Shown piece by piece: positions 36,267 to 47,031 of a stretch of DNA of 64,000 bases; the stretch's first letter is position 1; every line of letters begins with the position of its first letter. The position numbers were made by a program, and so were the translations under genes. The notes under the pieces were generated by a model. It was not told where the DNA came from. It ran no database searches and was given only the letters and a program-made list of their open reading frames with translations. The DNA lies in contig NZ_VYPZ01000014.1 of the NCBI RefSeq assembly GCF_008710155.1, positions 1 through 64,000 on the forward strand. The letters are read 5' to 3'. This DNA is from Sphingobium limneticum. GTDB lineage: Bacteria > Pseudomonadota > Alphaproteobacteria > Sphingomonadales > Sphingomonadaceae.

Positions 36267-37847
36267 ATGCGCCTGTCCCTCATCGCTCTTCCCCTGCTGT
36301 CCCTGATCGCGAGCACGGCCCATGCGCAGGTCGATGACGGCGCGCGCTGGTGGGCGCATGTCGAGGCGCTGGCCAATGATGGCATGGAAGGGCGGGGGAC
36401 CGGTACGCCGGGCTATGACCGGGCGGCCGATTATGTGATCGGCCAGTTCAAGGCGCTGGGGCTGAAGCCCGCCGGGGTGGATGGCTACAAGCAGCCGGTC
36501 GCCTTCGTCGAGCAGCGCATCCAGTCGGACCGCAGCAGCGCCGCGCTGGTGGGGCCGCAGGGGGAGACGGCGCTGGCGGTGCCGGGCGACCTCATCTTTT
36601 CAGGGAGCGGCGGGCCGGTGCCCGAAAGCATCGACGCGCCGATGGTCTTTGCCGGCTATGGCCTGCATCTGCCGGAAGCGGGGCATGATGATTTTGCCGG
36701 GCTGGACCTGAAGGGCAAGATCGTGGTGGTGCTGTCGGGCGGGCCGGCGGATATCTCCGGCGCGCTGAAATCCCATGCCCGGTCGGAACGGTCGCAATGG
36801 CTGGCCGAGCAGGGGGCGGTCGGCCTCATCGCGTTGGTGACGCCGGGGCAGGTGGAAATCCCCTGGGTGCGCCGGGTCGCGCTGGCCGGGGCGCCGGCGC
36901 TCTATTTTGCCGACGATGCCATGCGGGAAACGAAGCTGCCCTTCCTGAGCGCGCAGTTCGATCCGGCCAAGTCGGCGCAGTTCTTCGCAGGCACGGGCAA
37001 GGATTTCGCGGCCATCGCGGCGGCGGCCGATGCGTCCGCGCCGGTCGCCAGCTTCCCGCTGGCGCTGCGTTTGAAGGCGCAGGTGGCGGCCACGCGGCGC
37101 GACCTGACTTCGCCCAATCTGGTGGCGGTCATGCCGGGCAGCGATCCCAGGCTGAAGGCCGAGCATGTCGTGCTGTCGGCGCATCTGGACGGTTATGGCA
37201 TCGGCACGCCGATCAAGGGCGACGCCATCTATAATGGGGCGTTCGACAATGCGTCGGGCGTGGCCAGCCTGCTGGAAATCGCGCGCGCATTGAAGGCGAG
37301 CAAGGTGAAGCCCAAGCGCTCCATCCTGTTCACCATCGTCACGGCGGAGGAGAAGGGGCTGCTGGGCGCGCGCTATTTTGCGGGGCGGCCGACCGTGCCG
37401 GCCAAGAGCATCGTGGCGGACCTGAATTTCGATATGGCGCTGCCCATCTTTCCGCTGACCAGCGTGACGCCGGTGGGCTATGACCAAAGCAGCCTGGGCA
37501 AGGACGCCGAAGTGGTGAGCGCGCAGATGAACCTGCCGATAACGCCCGATCCCTTCCCGGATCGCAACGTTTTCATCCGGTCCGACCAATATGCCTTCAT
37601 TCGGCAGGGCATCCCGGCGCTGTTTTTCAAATATGGGTTCAAGGCGGGGACACCCGAAGCGACCACGGAAAAGGCGTGGCGGGCCAATATCTATCATTCG
37701 CCGTTCGACGATCTGAACCAGCCGGTGCTGCCGGCGGAGACGGCGAAGCTCAATGCCTATGTGACTGCGGTGACGCTGCGCGTCGCCAATGCGGCGGCGC
37801 GGCCGGCGTGGAACGACGACAGTTTCTTCAAGCGGTTCGCGAAATAA
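36267..37847 (+). CDS. M28-family zinc aminopeptidase, secreted
   Basis: The 526-residue protein has a signal peptide (SLIASTAHA cleavage region) and an M28 peptidase domain interrupted by a PA-like insertion. Zinc ligands and catalytic residues are visible as LSAHLDGYG (His, Asp), GAFDNASGVASLLE (Asp), TAEEKGLLG (Glu-Glu), LNFDMALP (Asp) and IYHSPFDD (His). It should release N-terminal amino acids in the periplasm or outside. Specificity is not visible. Confidence 0.9.
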   Translation: MRLSLIALPLLSLIASTAHAQVDDGARWWAHVEALANDGMEGRGTGTPGYDRAADYVIGQFKALGLKPAGVDGYKQPVAFVEQRIQSDRSSAALVGPQGETALAVPGDLIFSGSGGPVPESIDAPMVFAGYGLHLPEAGHDDFAGLDLKGKIVVVLSGGPADISGALKSHARSERSQWLAEQGAVGLIALVTPGQVEIPWVRRVALAGAPALYFADDAMRETKLPFLSAQFDPAKSAQFFAGTGKDFAAIAAAADASAPVASFPLALRLKAQVAATRRDLTSPNLVAVMPGSDPRLKAEHVVLSAHLDGYGIGTPIKGDAIYNGAFDNASGVASLLEIARALKASKVKPKRSILFTIVTAEEKGLLGARYFAGRPTVPAKSIVADLNFDMALPIFPLTSVTPVGYDQSSLGKDAEVVSAQMNLPITPDPFPDRNVFIRSDQYAFIRQGIPALFFKYGFKAGTPEATTEKAWRANIYHSPFDDLNQPVLPAETAKLNAYVTAVTLRVANAAARPAWNDDSFFKRFAK

Positions 37848-37852
37848 CGGCC

Positions 37853-38242
37853 TCAGGCCGCTGGCGCGCTTTCATAGAGTTCCAGCGGCAGTCCGTCCGG
37901 GTCGGCGAAGAAGGTGAAGCGCTGACCGGTATATTCGTCGATGCGGATGGGTTCGCAATCGACGCCGGCCGCCGCCAGCCGCGCGACTTCCGCGTCCAGA
38001 TCGTCGATCAGAAAGGCGAGATGGCGCAGGCCGAGCGCTTCGGGGCGGCTGGGCCGGGGCGGGGGCGCGGGGAAGGAAAAGAGTTCGATCTGCGCATTGC
38101 CCGCGTCCAGATCGCATTTCCACGATTGCCGTTCCGCCCGCCACACTTCGCGGATCACCGGCAGGCCCAATATGTCGCGATAGAAGGCCCGCGAACGGTC
38201 ATAGTCGGAACAGATGAGGGCGATATGATGGATGACGCGCAT
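37853..38242 (-). CDS. VOC-family (glyoxalase-like) protein, YaeR type
   Basis: The 129-residue protein is a single vicinal-oxygen-chelate domain. MRVIHHIALICSDYDRSRAFYRDILGL starts it, of which HHIALICSDYDRSRAFY is diagnostic. Metal-site candidates are His5/6, Glu in IELFSF, His in LRHLAF and Glu in LELYES. It resembles YaeR/Gly-II-like proteins of unsettled function. Confidence 0.85.
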   Translation of the reverse strand: MRVIHHIALICSDYDRSRAFYRDILGLPVIREVWRAERQSWKCDLDAGNAQIELFSFPAPPPRPSRPEALGLRHLAFLIDDLDAEVARLAAAGVDCEPIRIDEYTGQRFTFFADPDGLPLELYESAPAA

Positions 38243-38284
38243 CGGCGGTCCATAGGGGATGCGTGGCGGCGGTCAAAGCGTTCC

Positions 38285-38674
38285 TTAACCGTGCGCGGCG
38301 CGCCTTTGCACCGGGGCGGCGAACAGCCATTCTTCCGCCTCTGCCACGGACGCGAAGATGTCGGCCTCGTCCCGGACGCTCAGGATGCGGCGGGTCTGCA
38401 TGCGGGTCAGATTGTCGTGCCGCACCACCGCCAGACGGCGCGAGCGGAAGGGTGATTCCAGCATCACGCGCATGAAGGTCGCCACCACTTCCTGCGACTG
38501 GATGACGCAGCCTTCGGTGTTGACCAGCAGATAATATTCGTCGGACCCCAGCCCCATGGCGATGACGGCGGCCTCTTTCTCGTCGCTGAAACGCCGAACG
38601 TCCGCCGGTTCGAGAAAGCCGGTCATCTGGGCGATGACGAGGCTGCGGCTTGGGTCCGAAGTGATGCTGATCAT
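38285..38674 (-). CDS. SpoIIAA/STAS-like hypothetical protein
   Basis: The 129-residue soluble protein begins with a beta-strand segment (MISITSDPSRSLVIAQMTGFLEPADVRRF) and has alternating strands and helices reminiscent of the SpoIIAA-like/STAS fold. VQRRAAHG ends it. No catalytic motif is visible. The region between this gene and hemB (38675-38858) contains a TTAAC-bearing AT-rich spot but no clear operator. Confidence 0.6.
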   Translation of the reverse strand: MISITSDPSRSLVIAQMTGFLEPADVRRFSDEKEAAVIAMGLGSDEYYLLVNTEGCVIQSQEVVATFMRVMLESPFRSRRLAVVRHDNLTRMQTRRILSVRDEADIFASVAEAEEWLFAAPVQRRAAHG

Positions 38675-38858
38675 GGGGGCTTTCCTGTCCGTCGCTGATC
38701 CAGCCCTGCGATATCGGGGTTAACGAAAGCTAATATTCTTTCGGTGGTTAGACCAATGTCTAAACGATCGGTAAAATCTTCCTCCGCTTTGAACGCAAGG
38801 CGCCTGGGACAAACTGCCCGGCTTGATCGCCCCGGACCCCCGGCCTACATCCGCTGGC

Positions 38859-39854
38859 ATGACATACGCACCCTATCCGGCGCTGCGCCTGCGCCGCACC
38901 CGTGCATCGGCCTGGAGCCGGGCGATGCATGCCGAAAACCGCCTGTCGCCCAGCGATTTCATCTGGCCGCTGTTCGTGACCGAAGGGACCGGCGTGGAAG
39001 AACCGATCGGCGCGCTGCCCGGCGTGTCGCGCTGGTCGGTGGACCTGATGGTCGAGCGGGCGAAGGACGCGCGCGATGCCGGCATTCCCTGCCTTGCCCT
39101 CTTCCCCAATACCCAGGCGGAGCGGCGCAGCGACGACGGGACCGAAGCGCTCAATCCCGATAATCTGATGTGCCGGGCGATCCGCGCGATCAAGGATGCG
39201 GTGCCCGATATCGGCATCCTGACCGACGTGGCGCTGGACCCCTATACCGCCCATGGGCAGGACGGGCTGCTGGACGATACCGGCTATGTCCTCAATGACG
39301 CGACCATCGACATATTGGTCGGCCAGTCGCTCAACCAGGCGGCGGCGGGCGCGGACATCATCGCGCCCAGCGACATGATGGACGGCCGGGTCGGCGCGAT
39401 CCGCGCCGCGCTGGAACAGGGCGGCCATGCCAATGTGCAGATCATGGCCTATGCCGCCAAATATGCCAGCGCCTTCTACGGCCCGTTCCGCGATGCGGTG
39501 GGATCGCGCGGGTTGCTGAAGGGCGACAAGAAAAATTACCAGATGGACCCCGCCAATGGCGAGGAAGCGCTGCGCGAAGTGGCGCTGGACCTGGCCGAGG
39601 GCGCCGACAGCGTGATGGTGAAGCCGGGCCTGCCCTATCTGGACATCGTCGCGCGCGTGCGCGACCGCTTCGCCGTGCCGGTCTTCGCCTATCAGGTGTC
39701 GGGCGAATATGCGATGATCGAACATGCGGTCGCCGCCGGTGCGGCGGATCGCGACACGATGGTGCTGGAAACGCTGATGGCGTTCAAGCGCGCCGGTTGC
39801 TCGGGCGTGCTGACCTATCATGCGCTGCATGCGGCGCGGTTGTTGGGCGGGTAA
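38859..39854 (+). CDS. hemB: Porphobilinogen synthase (ALA dehydratase)
   Basis: The 331-residue enzyme condenses two 5-aminolevulinate molecules for heme synthesis. The Schiff-base lysines are in YAAKYASAFYGPF and MVKPGLPYLD. The metal-site region is DVALDPYTAHGQDG, lacking the three cysteines of zinc-dependent enzymes, so it belongs to the magnesium-using group. ATG 38859 gives the usual N-terminus; the frame is open to 38823. Confidence 0.95.
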   Translation: MTYAPYPALRLRRTRASAWSRAMHAENRLSPSDFIWPLFVTEGTGVEEPIGALPGVSRWSVDLMVERAKDARDAGIPCLALFPNTQAERRSDDGTEALNPDNLMCRAIRAIKDAVPDIGILTDVALDPYTAHGQDGLLDDTGYVLNDATIDILVGQSLNQAAAGADIIAPSDMMDGRVGAIRAALEQGGHANVQIMAYAAKYASAFYGPFRDAVGSRGLLKGDKKNYQMDPANGEEALREVALDLAEGADSVMVKPGLPYLDIVARVRDRFAVPVFAYQVSGEYAMIEHAVAAGAADRDTMVLETLMAFKRAGCSGVLTYHALHAARLLGG

Positions 39855-39948
39855 TCCACCGACATCGTTCGTCTTCTGCCACAATCCTGCTTGTGTCCTG
39901 CCCGCCTGCTGCCCCATGACAGGGGCCGGGCGGCAGGAGGACCGGAAT

Positions 39949-42162
39949 TTGATAGGCACGCGTACCCGCTTCGTCGTCACGATCTGTGCGGGGTCGTTCC
40001 TGCTGTTCCTGGTCCAGCCGATGATCGCCCGCATGGCGCTGCCGCGTCTGGGCGGGGCGCCGTCGGTGTGGAATTCCGCCATGCTGGTCTATCAGGCGCT
40101 GCTGCTGGCGGGCTATGCCTACGCACATCTGCTGGGCCGTGTTCCGGCGCGGCGGCAGGCGCTGATCCACCTCGGCCTGTTCCTGATTTCCGCCATTTTC
40201 CTGCCGATCGGCCTGATGGGGTGGCAACCGTCCGCCGATATCGAGCCGGCCCTGTGGGTGCTGTGGCTGCTGGGCGCGTCGATCGGCCCGCTCTTCTTCG
40301 TGGTCGCGGCGCAGGCGCCTTTGCTGCAACGCTGGTATGCGCTGTCGGAAGGACGCGATCCCTATCCGCTCTATGCCGCGTCGAACCTGGGCAGTTTTGC
40401 CGGGCTGATCGCCTATCCGTTGCTGGTGGAGCCGTTGCTGGCGTTGAAGGCGCAAAGCATCCTCTGGTCGCTCGGCTATGGGGCGCTCTTCTTCCTGGTC
40501 TATATGAGCGCAAGGCGATTGCCGGCGGACAGCCCCGGCGAAGTGGCGGTGGAGGCGAGCGACGCGCCGCCGCCGGGCACCCGGCGCATGCTGCACTGGC
40601 TGGCGCTGTCGGCCGTGCCATCGGGCCTGATGCTGGCGACCAGCCTCTACCTGACCACCGATATCGTCGCCATGCCGTTGCTGTGGATCGTGCCGCTGGG
40701 CCTCTATCTGCTCAGCTTCTCGCTGGCCTTTGCGGCGGGGCGGGGCGGCGCGGACTTCTGCGTGTCGATTGCGCCGCTGATCCTGCTGATCGGTGCCTGC
40801 ATCGCCTTTACCGGCGGCGTCCATTTCCCCGTCTTCATTGCGCTGGGCATCGTGGCCGTGCTGTTCGTGGCATCGACCGCGCTCCATGCCCGGCTCTACG
40901 AATTGCGGCCGGCGCCTGCGCATCTGACCCGTTTCTATCTGCTGATGTCGGTAGGCGGCATGCTGGGCGGGCTGTTCTGCGCCCTGATCGCGCCGCTGAT
41001 CTTCGACTGGACCTATGAATATCCGATCCTGCTGGCGGCGGCCGCGCTGTTGCTGCCGGATCGGGAGGCGGCCTTGCGTCTGCCGCGCCTGATCTGGGAA
41101 AATCCGCAGCGGCGTGTCTGGCTGGCGACGATCATCCTGCTTATCGGCCTCATATTGTCGCTGGTCGGCGGCGGGCTGGTACCCGGACTCGATACGCAGA
41201 TTTTCAAGACCATCAGCTTCGTCACCATCATCGGCTTGTCGATAGTGGCGCTGGGGCATCGCTGGCTGACGGCGGGGATGCTCGTCTATCTGATGCTGTG
41301 CCTGAGCGGGTGGGAGAAATTGTCCCAATCGGCCAGCGGCATGCTGACCCGCAGCTATTTCGGGGTCTATGGCGTGGCGAACAGGGATGCTGACCGGGGA
41401 GCGGGCGAGCGCATCCTGTTCCACGGCACGACGCTGCACGGTATTCAGAACCGGGCGAAGGACAGGGAACTGGACCCGACCAGCTATTATGCGCCGGCTT
41501 CGGGCGTGGGGCTGGCGATGCGCAATGCGCCGGCGCTGTTCGGGCCGCGCGCGCGGATCGATGTGGTCGGCCTGGGTGCGGGGACGCTGGCCTGTTATAT
41601 TCGCCCCGGCCAGACATGGCATTTTTACGAGATCGACCCGGCGATGGTGGCGATCGCCCGCGATCCGGCCGACTTCACCTTCCTGTCGCGATGCCAGCCC
41701 AGAGCGAACATCATCATCGGCGACGCGCGCATGACGCTGGCGCGGCAGCCTGTGGGCGGGGCGGACCTGCTGGTGATCGACGCTTTCTCTTCCGATTCCA
41801 TCCCGATGCACCTGCTGACGCGGGAGGCGCTGGACATTTACGGACGGCGGCTGGCGCGCAATGGCGTCCTGCTGATCCATATCTCCAACCGCTATCTCGA
41901 TCTGCGTCCAGTGGTCGCGGGCGATGCGGCGGCGGCAGGATGGCATGTGCGGCTGCGCCATTATCTGCCCGACAAGCGGGACGCGGATCGCAACTATGCG
42001 GCGTCGATCTGGGTCGCCCTGTCGCGCGATCCGGCCCAACTGGACCGGCTGGTCGCCTTGTCCGGCCGCGAACAATGGCAATATCTGAAGCCCCGACCGG
42101 GATTTTCGGCCTGGACCGATGATCACGCCAGTATCCTGCCCGTGCTGAAAATCAGACCTTGA
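39949..42162 (+). CDS. Fused multi-pass membrane / spermidine synthase-like protein
   Basis: The protein (737 residues) has an N-terminal half of about 12 helices and a C-terminal spermidine synthase-like Rossmann domain. The latter shows VVGLGAGTLACYI, FYEIDPAMVAIA and GDARMTLA, plus DAFSSDSIPMHLLTREA. TTG at 39949 is preferred because AGGAGG (39935-39940) precedes it with 8-bp spacing; ATG 39916 is in frame but has no such site. The substrate and true activity are unknown: polyamine synthesis is not proven for the family. The gamma carbonic anhydrase gene follows 13 bp later. Confidence 0.82.
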   Translation: MIGTRTRFVVTICAGSFLLFLVQPMIARMALPRLGGAPSVWNSAMLVYQALLLAGYAYAHLLGRVPARRQALIHLGLFLISAIFLPIGLMGWQPSADIEPALWVLWLLGASIGPLFFVVAAQAPLLQRWYALSEGRDPYPLYAASNLGSFAGLIAYPLLVEPLLALKAQSILWSLGYGALFFLVYMSARRLPADSPGEVAVEASDAPPPGTRRMLHWLALSAVPSGLMLATSLYLTTDIVAMPLLWIVPLGLYLLSFSLAFAAGRGGADFCVSIAPLILLIGACIAFTGGVHFPVFIALGIVAVLFVASTALHARLYELRPAPAHLTRFYLLMSVGGMLGGLFCALIAPLIFDWTYEYPILLAAAALLLPDREAALRLPRLIWENPQRRVWLATIILLIGLILSLVGGGLVPGLDTQIFKTISFVTIIGLSIVALGHRWLTAGMLVYLMLCLSGWEKLSQSASGMLTRSYFGVYGVANRDADRGAGERILFHGTTLHGIQNRAKDRELDPTSYYAPASGVGLAMRNAPALFGPRARIDVVGLGAGTLACYIRPGQTWHFYEIDPAMVAIARDPADFTFLSRCQPRANIIIGDARMTLARQPVGGADLLVIDAFSSDSIPMHLLTREALDIYGRRLARNGVLLIHISNRYLDLRPVVAGDAAAAGWHVRLRHYLPDKRDADRNYAASIWVALSRDPAQLDRLVALSGREQWQYLKPRPGFSAWTDDHASILPVLKIRP

Positions 42163-42175
42163 GAGGAAAGCCGCA

Positions 42176-42760
42176 ATGGCCGCCAGCGATTATCCGGATG
42201 TCAGCATCATCCCCTTCAACGGCAAAGTCCCACGCATCCACCCCAGCGCCTTCATCGCGCCGGGATGCCGCATTATCGGCGACGTCGAGATCGGCGAGGA
42301 TGCCAGCATCTGGTATAATTGCGTTATTCGCGGCGACGTGAACCGGGTGCGGATCGGCGCGCGGACCAATGTACAGGACGGTAGCGTCATCCATTGCGAC
42401 AGCCCCGGCGACCGGGCGGACGGGCGACCGGCAGATGGCTATCCCGCGATCATCGGCGACGATGTGCTGATCGGCCATATGGCGATGATCCATGGCTGCG
42501 TGCTGGAGGATCGGGCCTTTGTGGGACTGGGCGCGATCGTGATGAGCGGTTGTACGGTGGAGAGCGACGCGATGCTGGCGGCGGGGGCGCTTTTGTCGCC
42601 GGGCAAGCGGGTGCTGCACCGCCAGCTATGGGCCGGGCGCCCGGCCAAATATATGCGCGACCTGAGCGACGAAGCGATCCTGGATATGCGCGAAGGGGTG
42701 GATCATTATGTCCACAACGCCAAGGCGCATAAGGGCGCAGTAAAGGCGATGGGGGAATAA
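42176..42760 (+). CDS. Gamma-class carbonic anhydrase family protein
   Basis: The 194-residue protein is a left-handed beta-helix of hexapeptide repeats. Candidate zinc ligands are HCDSPGD, GHMAMIHGC (two His), with RGDVNRVRIG and NVQDGSVIH marking the family. GAGGAAAG lies upstream of ATG 42176. It may hydrate CO2, but many members (YrdA-like) have no proven activity. It follows the fused membrane protein by 13 bp. Confidence 0.88.
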   Translation: MAASDYPDVSIIPFNGKVPRIHPSAFIAPGCRIIGDVEIGEDASIWYNCVIRGDVNRVRIGARTNVQDGSVIHCDSPGDRADGRPADGYPAIIGDDVLIGHMAMIHGCVLEDRAFVGLGAIVMSGCTVESDAMLAAGALLSPGKRVLHRQLWAGRPAKYMRDLSDEAILDMREGVDHYVHNAKAHKGAVKAMGE

Positions 42761-42787
42761 GGCGGACGTAGCGGAATACCCAAGCGT

Positions 42788-42878
42788 CGTCACCCCGGGC
42801 TTGACCCGGGGTCCCGCTGCCTTCCCAAAGCCGGGATCGAAAGAAAAGCGGGATCCCGGGTCAAGCCCGGGATGACGT
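42788..42878. repeat. Paired REP-like palindromes (doublet)
   Basis: Arms at 42788-42818 and 42848-42878 are inverted copies of each other with two differences. Each arm folds alone: ACCCCGGG/CCCGGGGT on the left and ATCCCGGG/CCCGGGAT on the right. The two differences are partners within the hairpin. The element fills the gap between two genes. Confidence 0.8.
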
Positions 42879-42906
42879 TATCGCTGACGTCAGTTTCTGC
42901 TGCCCG

Positions 42907-43428
42907 TCAGGGCTGCGGCAATCGCGTCTTCATCGCGTCGATGCGGTCATTCTGCTGGTCGACGAGCGCCAGCGCGGCGCTGCGGGCGGCGTCCACATCC
43001 TCAAGACTACCGGCGGCCTTGCCATCGGCAACCGCTTTGCTGCGCTGGACATAGAGGGTGTCGAGGCTGGCGAGCGCCGACACGCTGTCGTTGCGGGCGG
43101 ATTCGAGCGCGCTGATCGTCACCTGTGCCGCGACCCATGGGTCGCTCGATACGGCTGCGCCCGATGCGGCCCGCACCGCCTTGTCGGCCTTGGCATAAGC
43201 GGCGTCGAAGGCGGCTGCGCCCTTGTCTGCCTGACCCATATATTTGGCGATTTCCGCCGACAGGGCGGCATCGGCCGGGACAGGGGCGGAGGGCGGGCTG
43301 ATCTTCGCGACGGGGGCGCTTTCCACCGCGCGCTTGGCGAGCGAGGGATAGCTTTGCGGCGCGCCGGCACAGCCGGACAGGAACAGGGCCAGGGCGGCAA
43401 GGAGACGGCGCGGATTCATAGGCTTCAT
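42907..43428 (-). CDS. Hypothetical lipoprotein
   Basis: The 173-residue protein has a lipoprotein signal ending in LFLSGC. The mature part is Ala/Ser/Asp/Lys-rich and largely helical (DKGAAAFDAAYAKADKAVRAA and similar), compatible with a periplasmic coiled-coil protein. Met4 (43419) is an alternative start. No family is recognised. Confidence 0.7.
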   Translation of the reverse strand: MKPMNPRRLLAALALFLSGCAGAPQSYPSLAKRAVESAPVAKISPPSAPVPADAALSAEIAKYMGQADKGAAAFDAAYAKADKAVRAASGAAVSSDPWVAAQVTISALESARNDSVSALASLDTLYVQRSKAVADGKAAGSLEDVDAARSAALALVDQQNDRIDAMKTRLPQP

Positions 43429-43486
43429 CTAGGCGGACAAGATGCGGGGCGCAATGGCCCCGCATCTTGTCCCCAATATGCCGATC

Positions 43487-44107
43487 TCAGCGCGGCAATG
43501 CCGCGGCTTCGCGGGCTAGCGCTTCGATCTTGTCGGGATCGACCGGTCCTTTGGGCACGACCCAGCTGCCGCCGACGCATTTGATGAAGGGCTGGGCCAG
43601 CCATTCGGGCGCGCTTTGCGGCGTGATGCCGCCGGTGGGGCAGAAGCGGGCGGTGTGGAGCGGGGCGGCGAGCGCCTTGAGCGCTGGCAGTCCGCCGGAT
43701 GTTTCGGCCGGGAAGAATTTGAAATGGGTGAGGCCCATGTCCATGCCGCGCATGATGTCGCCGGCCGTGGCGGTGCCGGGCAGGAAGGGGATTTTCGCGG
43801 CGATCGCGGCCTTGCCCAGCGACTTGGTGAGGCCGGGGCTGACGATGAAGCGCGCGCCGGCTTCCATCGCGGCGTCCAGCTGGGCGGGGTTCAGCACCGT
43901 GCCGGCGCCGACGACCGCGCCTTCGACCTTCGCCATTTCGCGGATCACGTCCAGCGCGGCGGGGGTGCGCAGCGTGACTTCCAGCGCGGGCAGGCCGCCC
44001 GCGACCAGCGCGCGCGCGATCGGCAGCGCATCCTCGACCCGATCCACCACCAGCACCGGGATTACCGGGGCGAGGTCCATCACCTGTTCGACGGTCAGCT
44101 TGCTCAT
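43487..44107 (-). CDS. eda: KDPG aldolase
   Basis: The protein (206 residues from 44107) cleaves 2-keto-3-deoxy-6-phosphogluconate to pyruvate and glyceraldehyde 3-phosphate. The catalytic Lys is in THFKFFPAE; the Glu in VDRVEDALPIA and the segment GAGTVLNPAQLD are conserved. ATG 44107 has GGAGAAG upstream. A GTG at 44113 overlaps the glk stop (GTGA) and could be the coupled start. It is the last gene of the zwf-edd-glk-eda cluster. Confidence 0.95.
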   Translation of the reverse strand: MSKLTVEQVMDLAPVIPVLVVDRVEDALPIARALVAGGLPALEVTLRTPAALDVIREMAKVEGAVVGAGTVLNPAQLDAAMEAGARFIVSPGLTKSLGKAAIAAKIPFLPGTATAGDIMRGMDMGLTHFKFFPAETSGGLPALKALAAPLHTARFCPTGGITPQSAPEWLAQPFIKCVGGSWVVPKGPVDPDKIEALAREAAALPR

Positions 44108-44109
44108 TA

Positions 44110-45084
44110 TCACTTCTCCCTGAACGCTGCGGCAGCGCCGAACAGCCCTATTTCATCATGAATGGCGCAGCGGATCGGCACGGTCGCCATCAGGCTTTCG
44201 AACCGGCCCTTCGCCTTGAAGCGAGTGTGGAACCCGCTCGTTTGCAGAAAATCCTTCATCCGCTGAGTCAGGCCGCCGGCCAGCACCACGCTGTGCGGGC
44301 CATGGGCCAGCGCCAGATCGCCCGCGACGGAGCCATAGCAAAGGCAGAAGCGGTCGAGCGCGCGGCGGGCGAATTCGTCGCTGCCATCGAGCGCCGCCTG
44401 CCATAATTCTGGGTCTTCCATCAGCATGACCCGATCATGGCCGATCGTCGCCAGCGCTTTGTAGATATAATTGAGGCCGGGCCCGGACACGATCCGTTCG
44501 GTCGACACCCGCAGGAACTTGTCGCGCAGGTAAGAGAGGATCTTCTCCTCGATATGGTCGAGCGGGGCGAAGTCGAGATGGCCGCCTTCCGTCGCGATCA
44601 CATGGGGATGGCCCTGATCATAAGCGATCATCGCGACGCCCAGGCCCGTGCCGGGGCCAAGGATGGTCACGCCGCCATCGGTGGGGAAGGGGCGATCCTC
44701 CCCGAACAGCAAAGGCAGGTTTTCGGCCGGCAGGCGGGATACCGCATGGGCCACCGCCTCGAAATCGTTGACGAGGCGTACGGTATCGACGCCGATGTCG
44801 CTGGCCAGCGTATCGGCGCGGATCACCCAATTGCTGTTGGTCAGCTTGATGACGTCGCGCCCGATCGCGGTGGCGAAGGCGATGGAGGCGGCGCGAGGCA
44901 GGTCGCCGTCGCCTTCCTTCTGTTCGTCCTGCGCGAAGGCGGCCCAGCAGGCTTGCAGGCTGGGATAGTCGGCGACCTTATATTTGCGCACGGTGCCGAG
45001 CGTCGGCACGCCCTTTTCATCGAGCGAGGCGCGGGCGAAGCGGGCGTTGGTTCCGCCGATGTCGGCGGCGATGATGTCGGTCAT
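44110..45084 (-). CDS. glk: Glucokinase
   Basis: The 324-residue ROK-unrelated bacterial glucokinase makes glucose 6-phosphate. ATP-binding IGGTNARFA opens it; LGPGTGLGVAMI and EGGHLDFAP follow. ATG 45084 gives the usual N-terminus MTDIIAADIGG; the frame is open to 45108. It lies downstream of edd, separated by a REP doublet, and overlaps the eda start. Confidence 0.95.
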   Translation of the reverse strand: MTDIIAADIGGTNARFARASLDEKGVPTLGTVRKYKVADYPSLQACWAAFAQDEQKEGDGDLPRAASIAFATAIGRDVIKLTNSNWVIRADTLASDIGVDTVRLVNDFEAVAHAVSRLPAENLPLLFGEDRPFPTDGGVTILGPGTGLGVAMIAYDQGHPHVIATEGGHLDFAPLDHIEEKILSYLRDKFLRVSTERIVSGPGLNYIYKALATIGHDRVMLMEDPELWQAALDGSDEFARRALDRFCLCYGSVAGDLALAHGPHSVVLAGGLTQRMKDFLQTSGFHTRFKAKGRFESLMATVPIRCAIHDEIGLFGAAAAFREK

Positions 45085-45102
45085 GTTCAGACCCTTTCTA
45101 TT

Positions 45103-45192
45103 CGTCATCCCCGCGAAGGCGGGGATCCATCTCCGGGCCTAGAGGCTGGCCGCGATGTCAGGAGATGGATTCCCGCCTTCGCGGGAATGACG
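45103..45192. repeat. Paired REP-like palindromes between edd and glk
   Basis: Arms of 32 bp at 45103-45134 and 45161-45192 are inverted copies that differ at two bases. The differences are paired inside each arm: ATCCCCGC/GCGGGGAT versus ATTCCCGC/GCGGGAAT. The element lies inside the operon between the edd stop and the glk start region, so it could stabilise or attenuate mRNA. Confidence 0.85.
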
Positions 45193-45204
45193 AGGATTAA
45201 TGGT

Positions 45205-47023
<1,819 letters not shown>

Positions 47024-47031
<8 letters not shown>

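Noticed and set aside
39784..42126. 780-codon frame antisense to the membrane-spermidine synthase gene
   Set aside because: Gln/Arg-rich antisense translation without a domain, and the sense protein has clear motifs.
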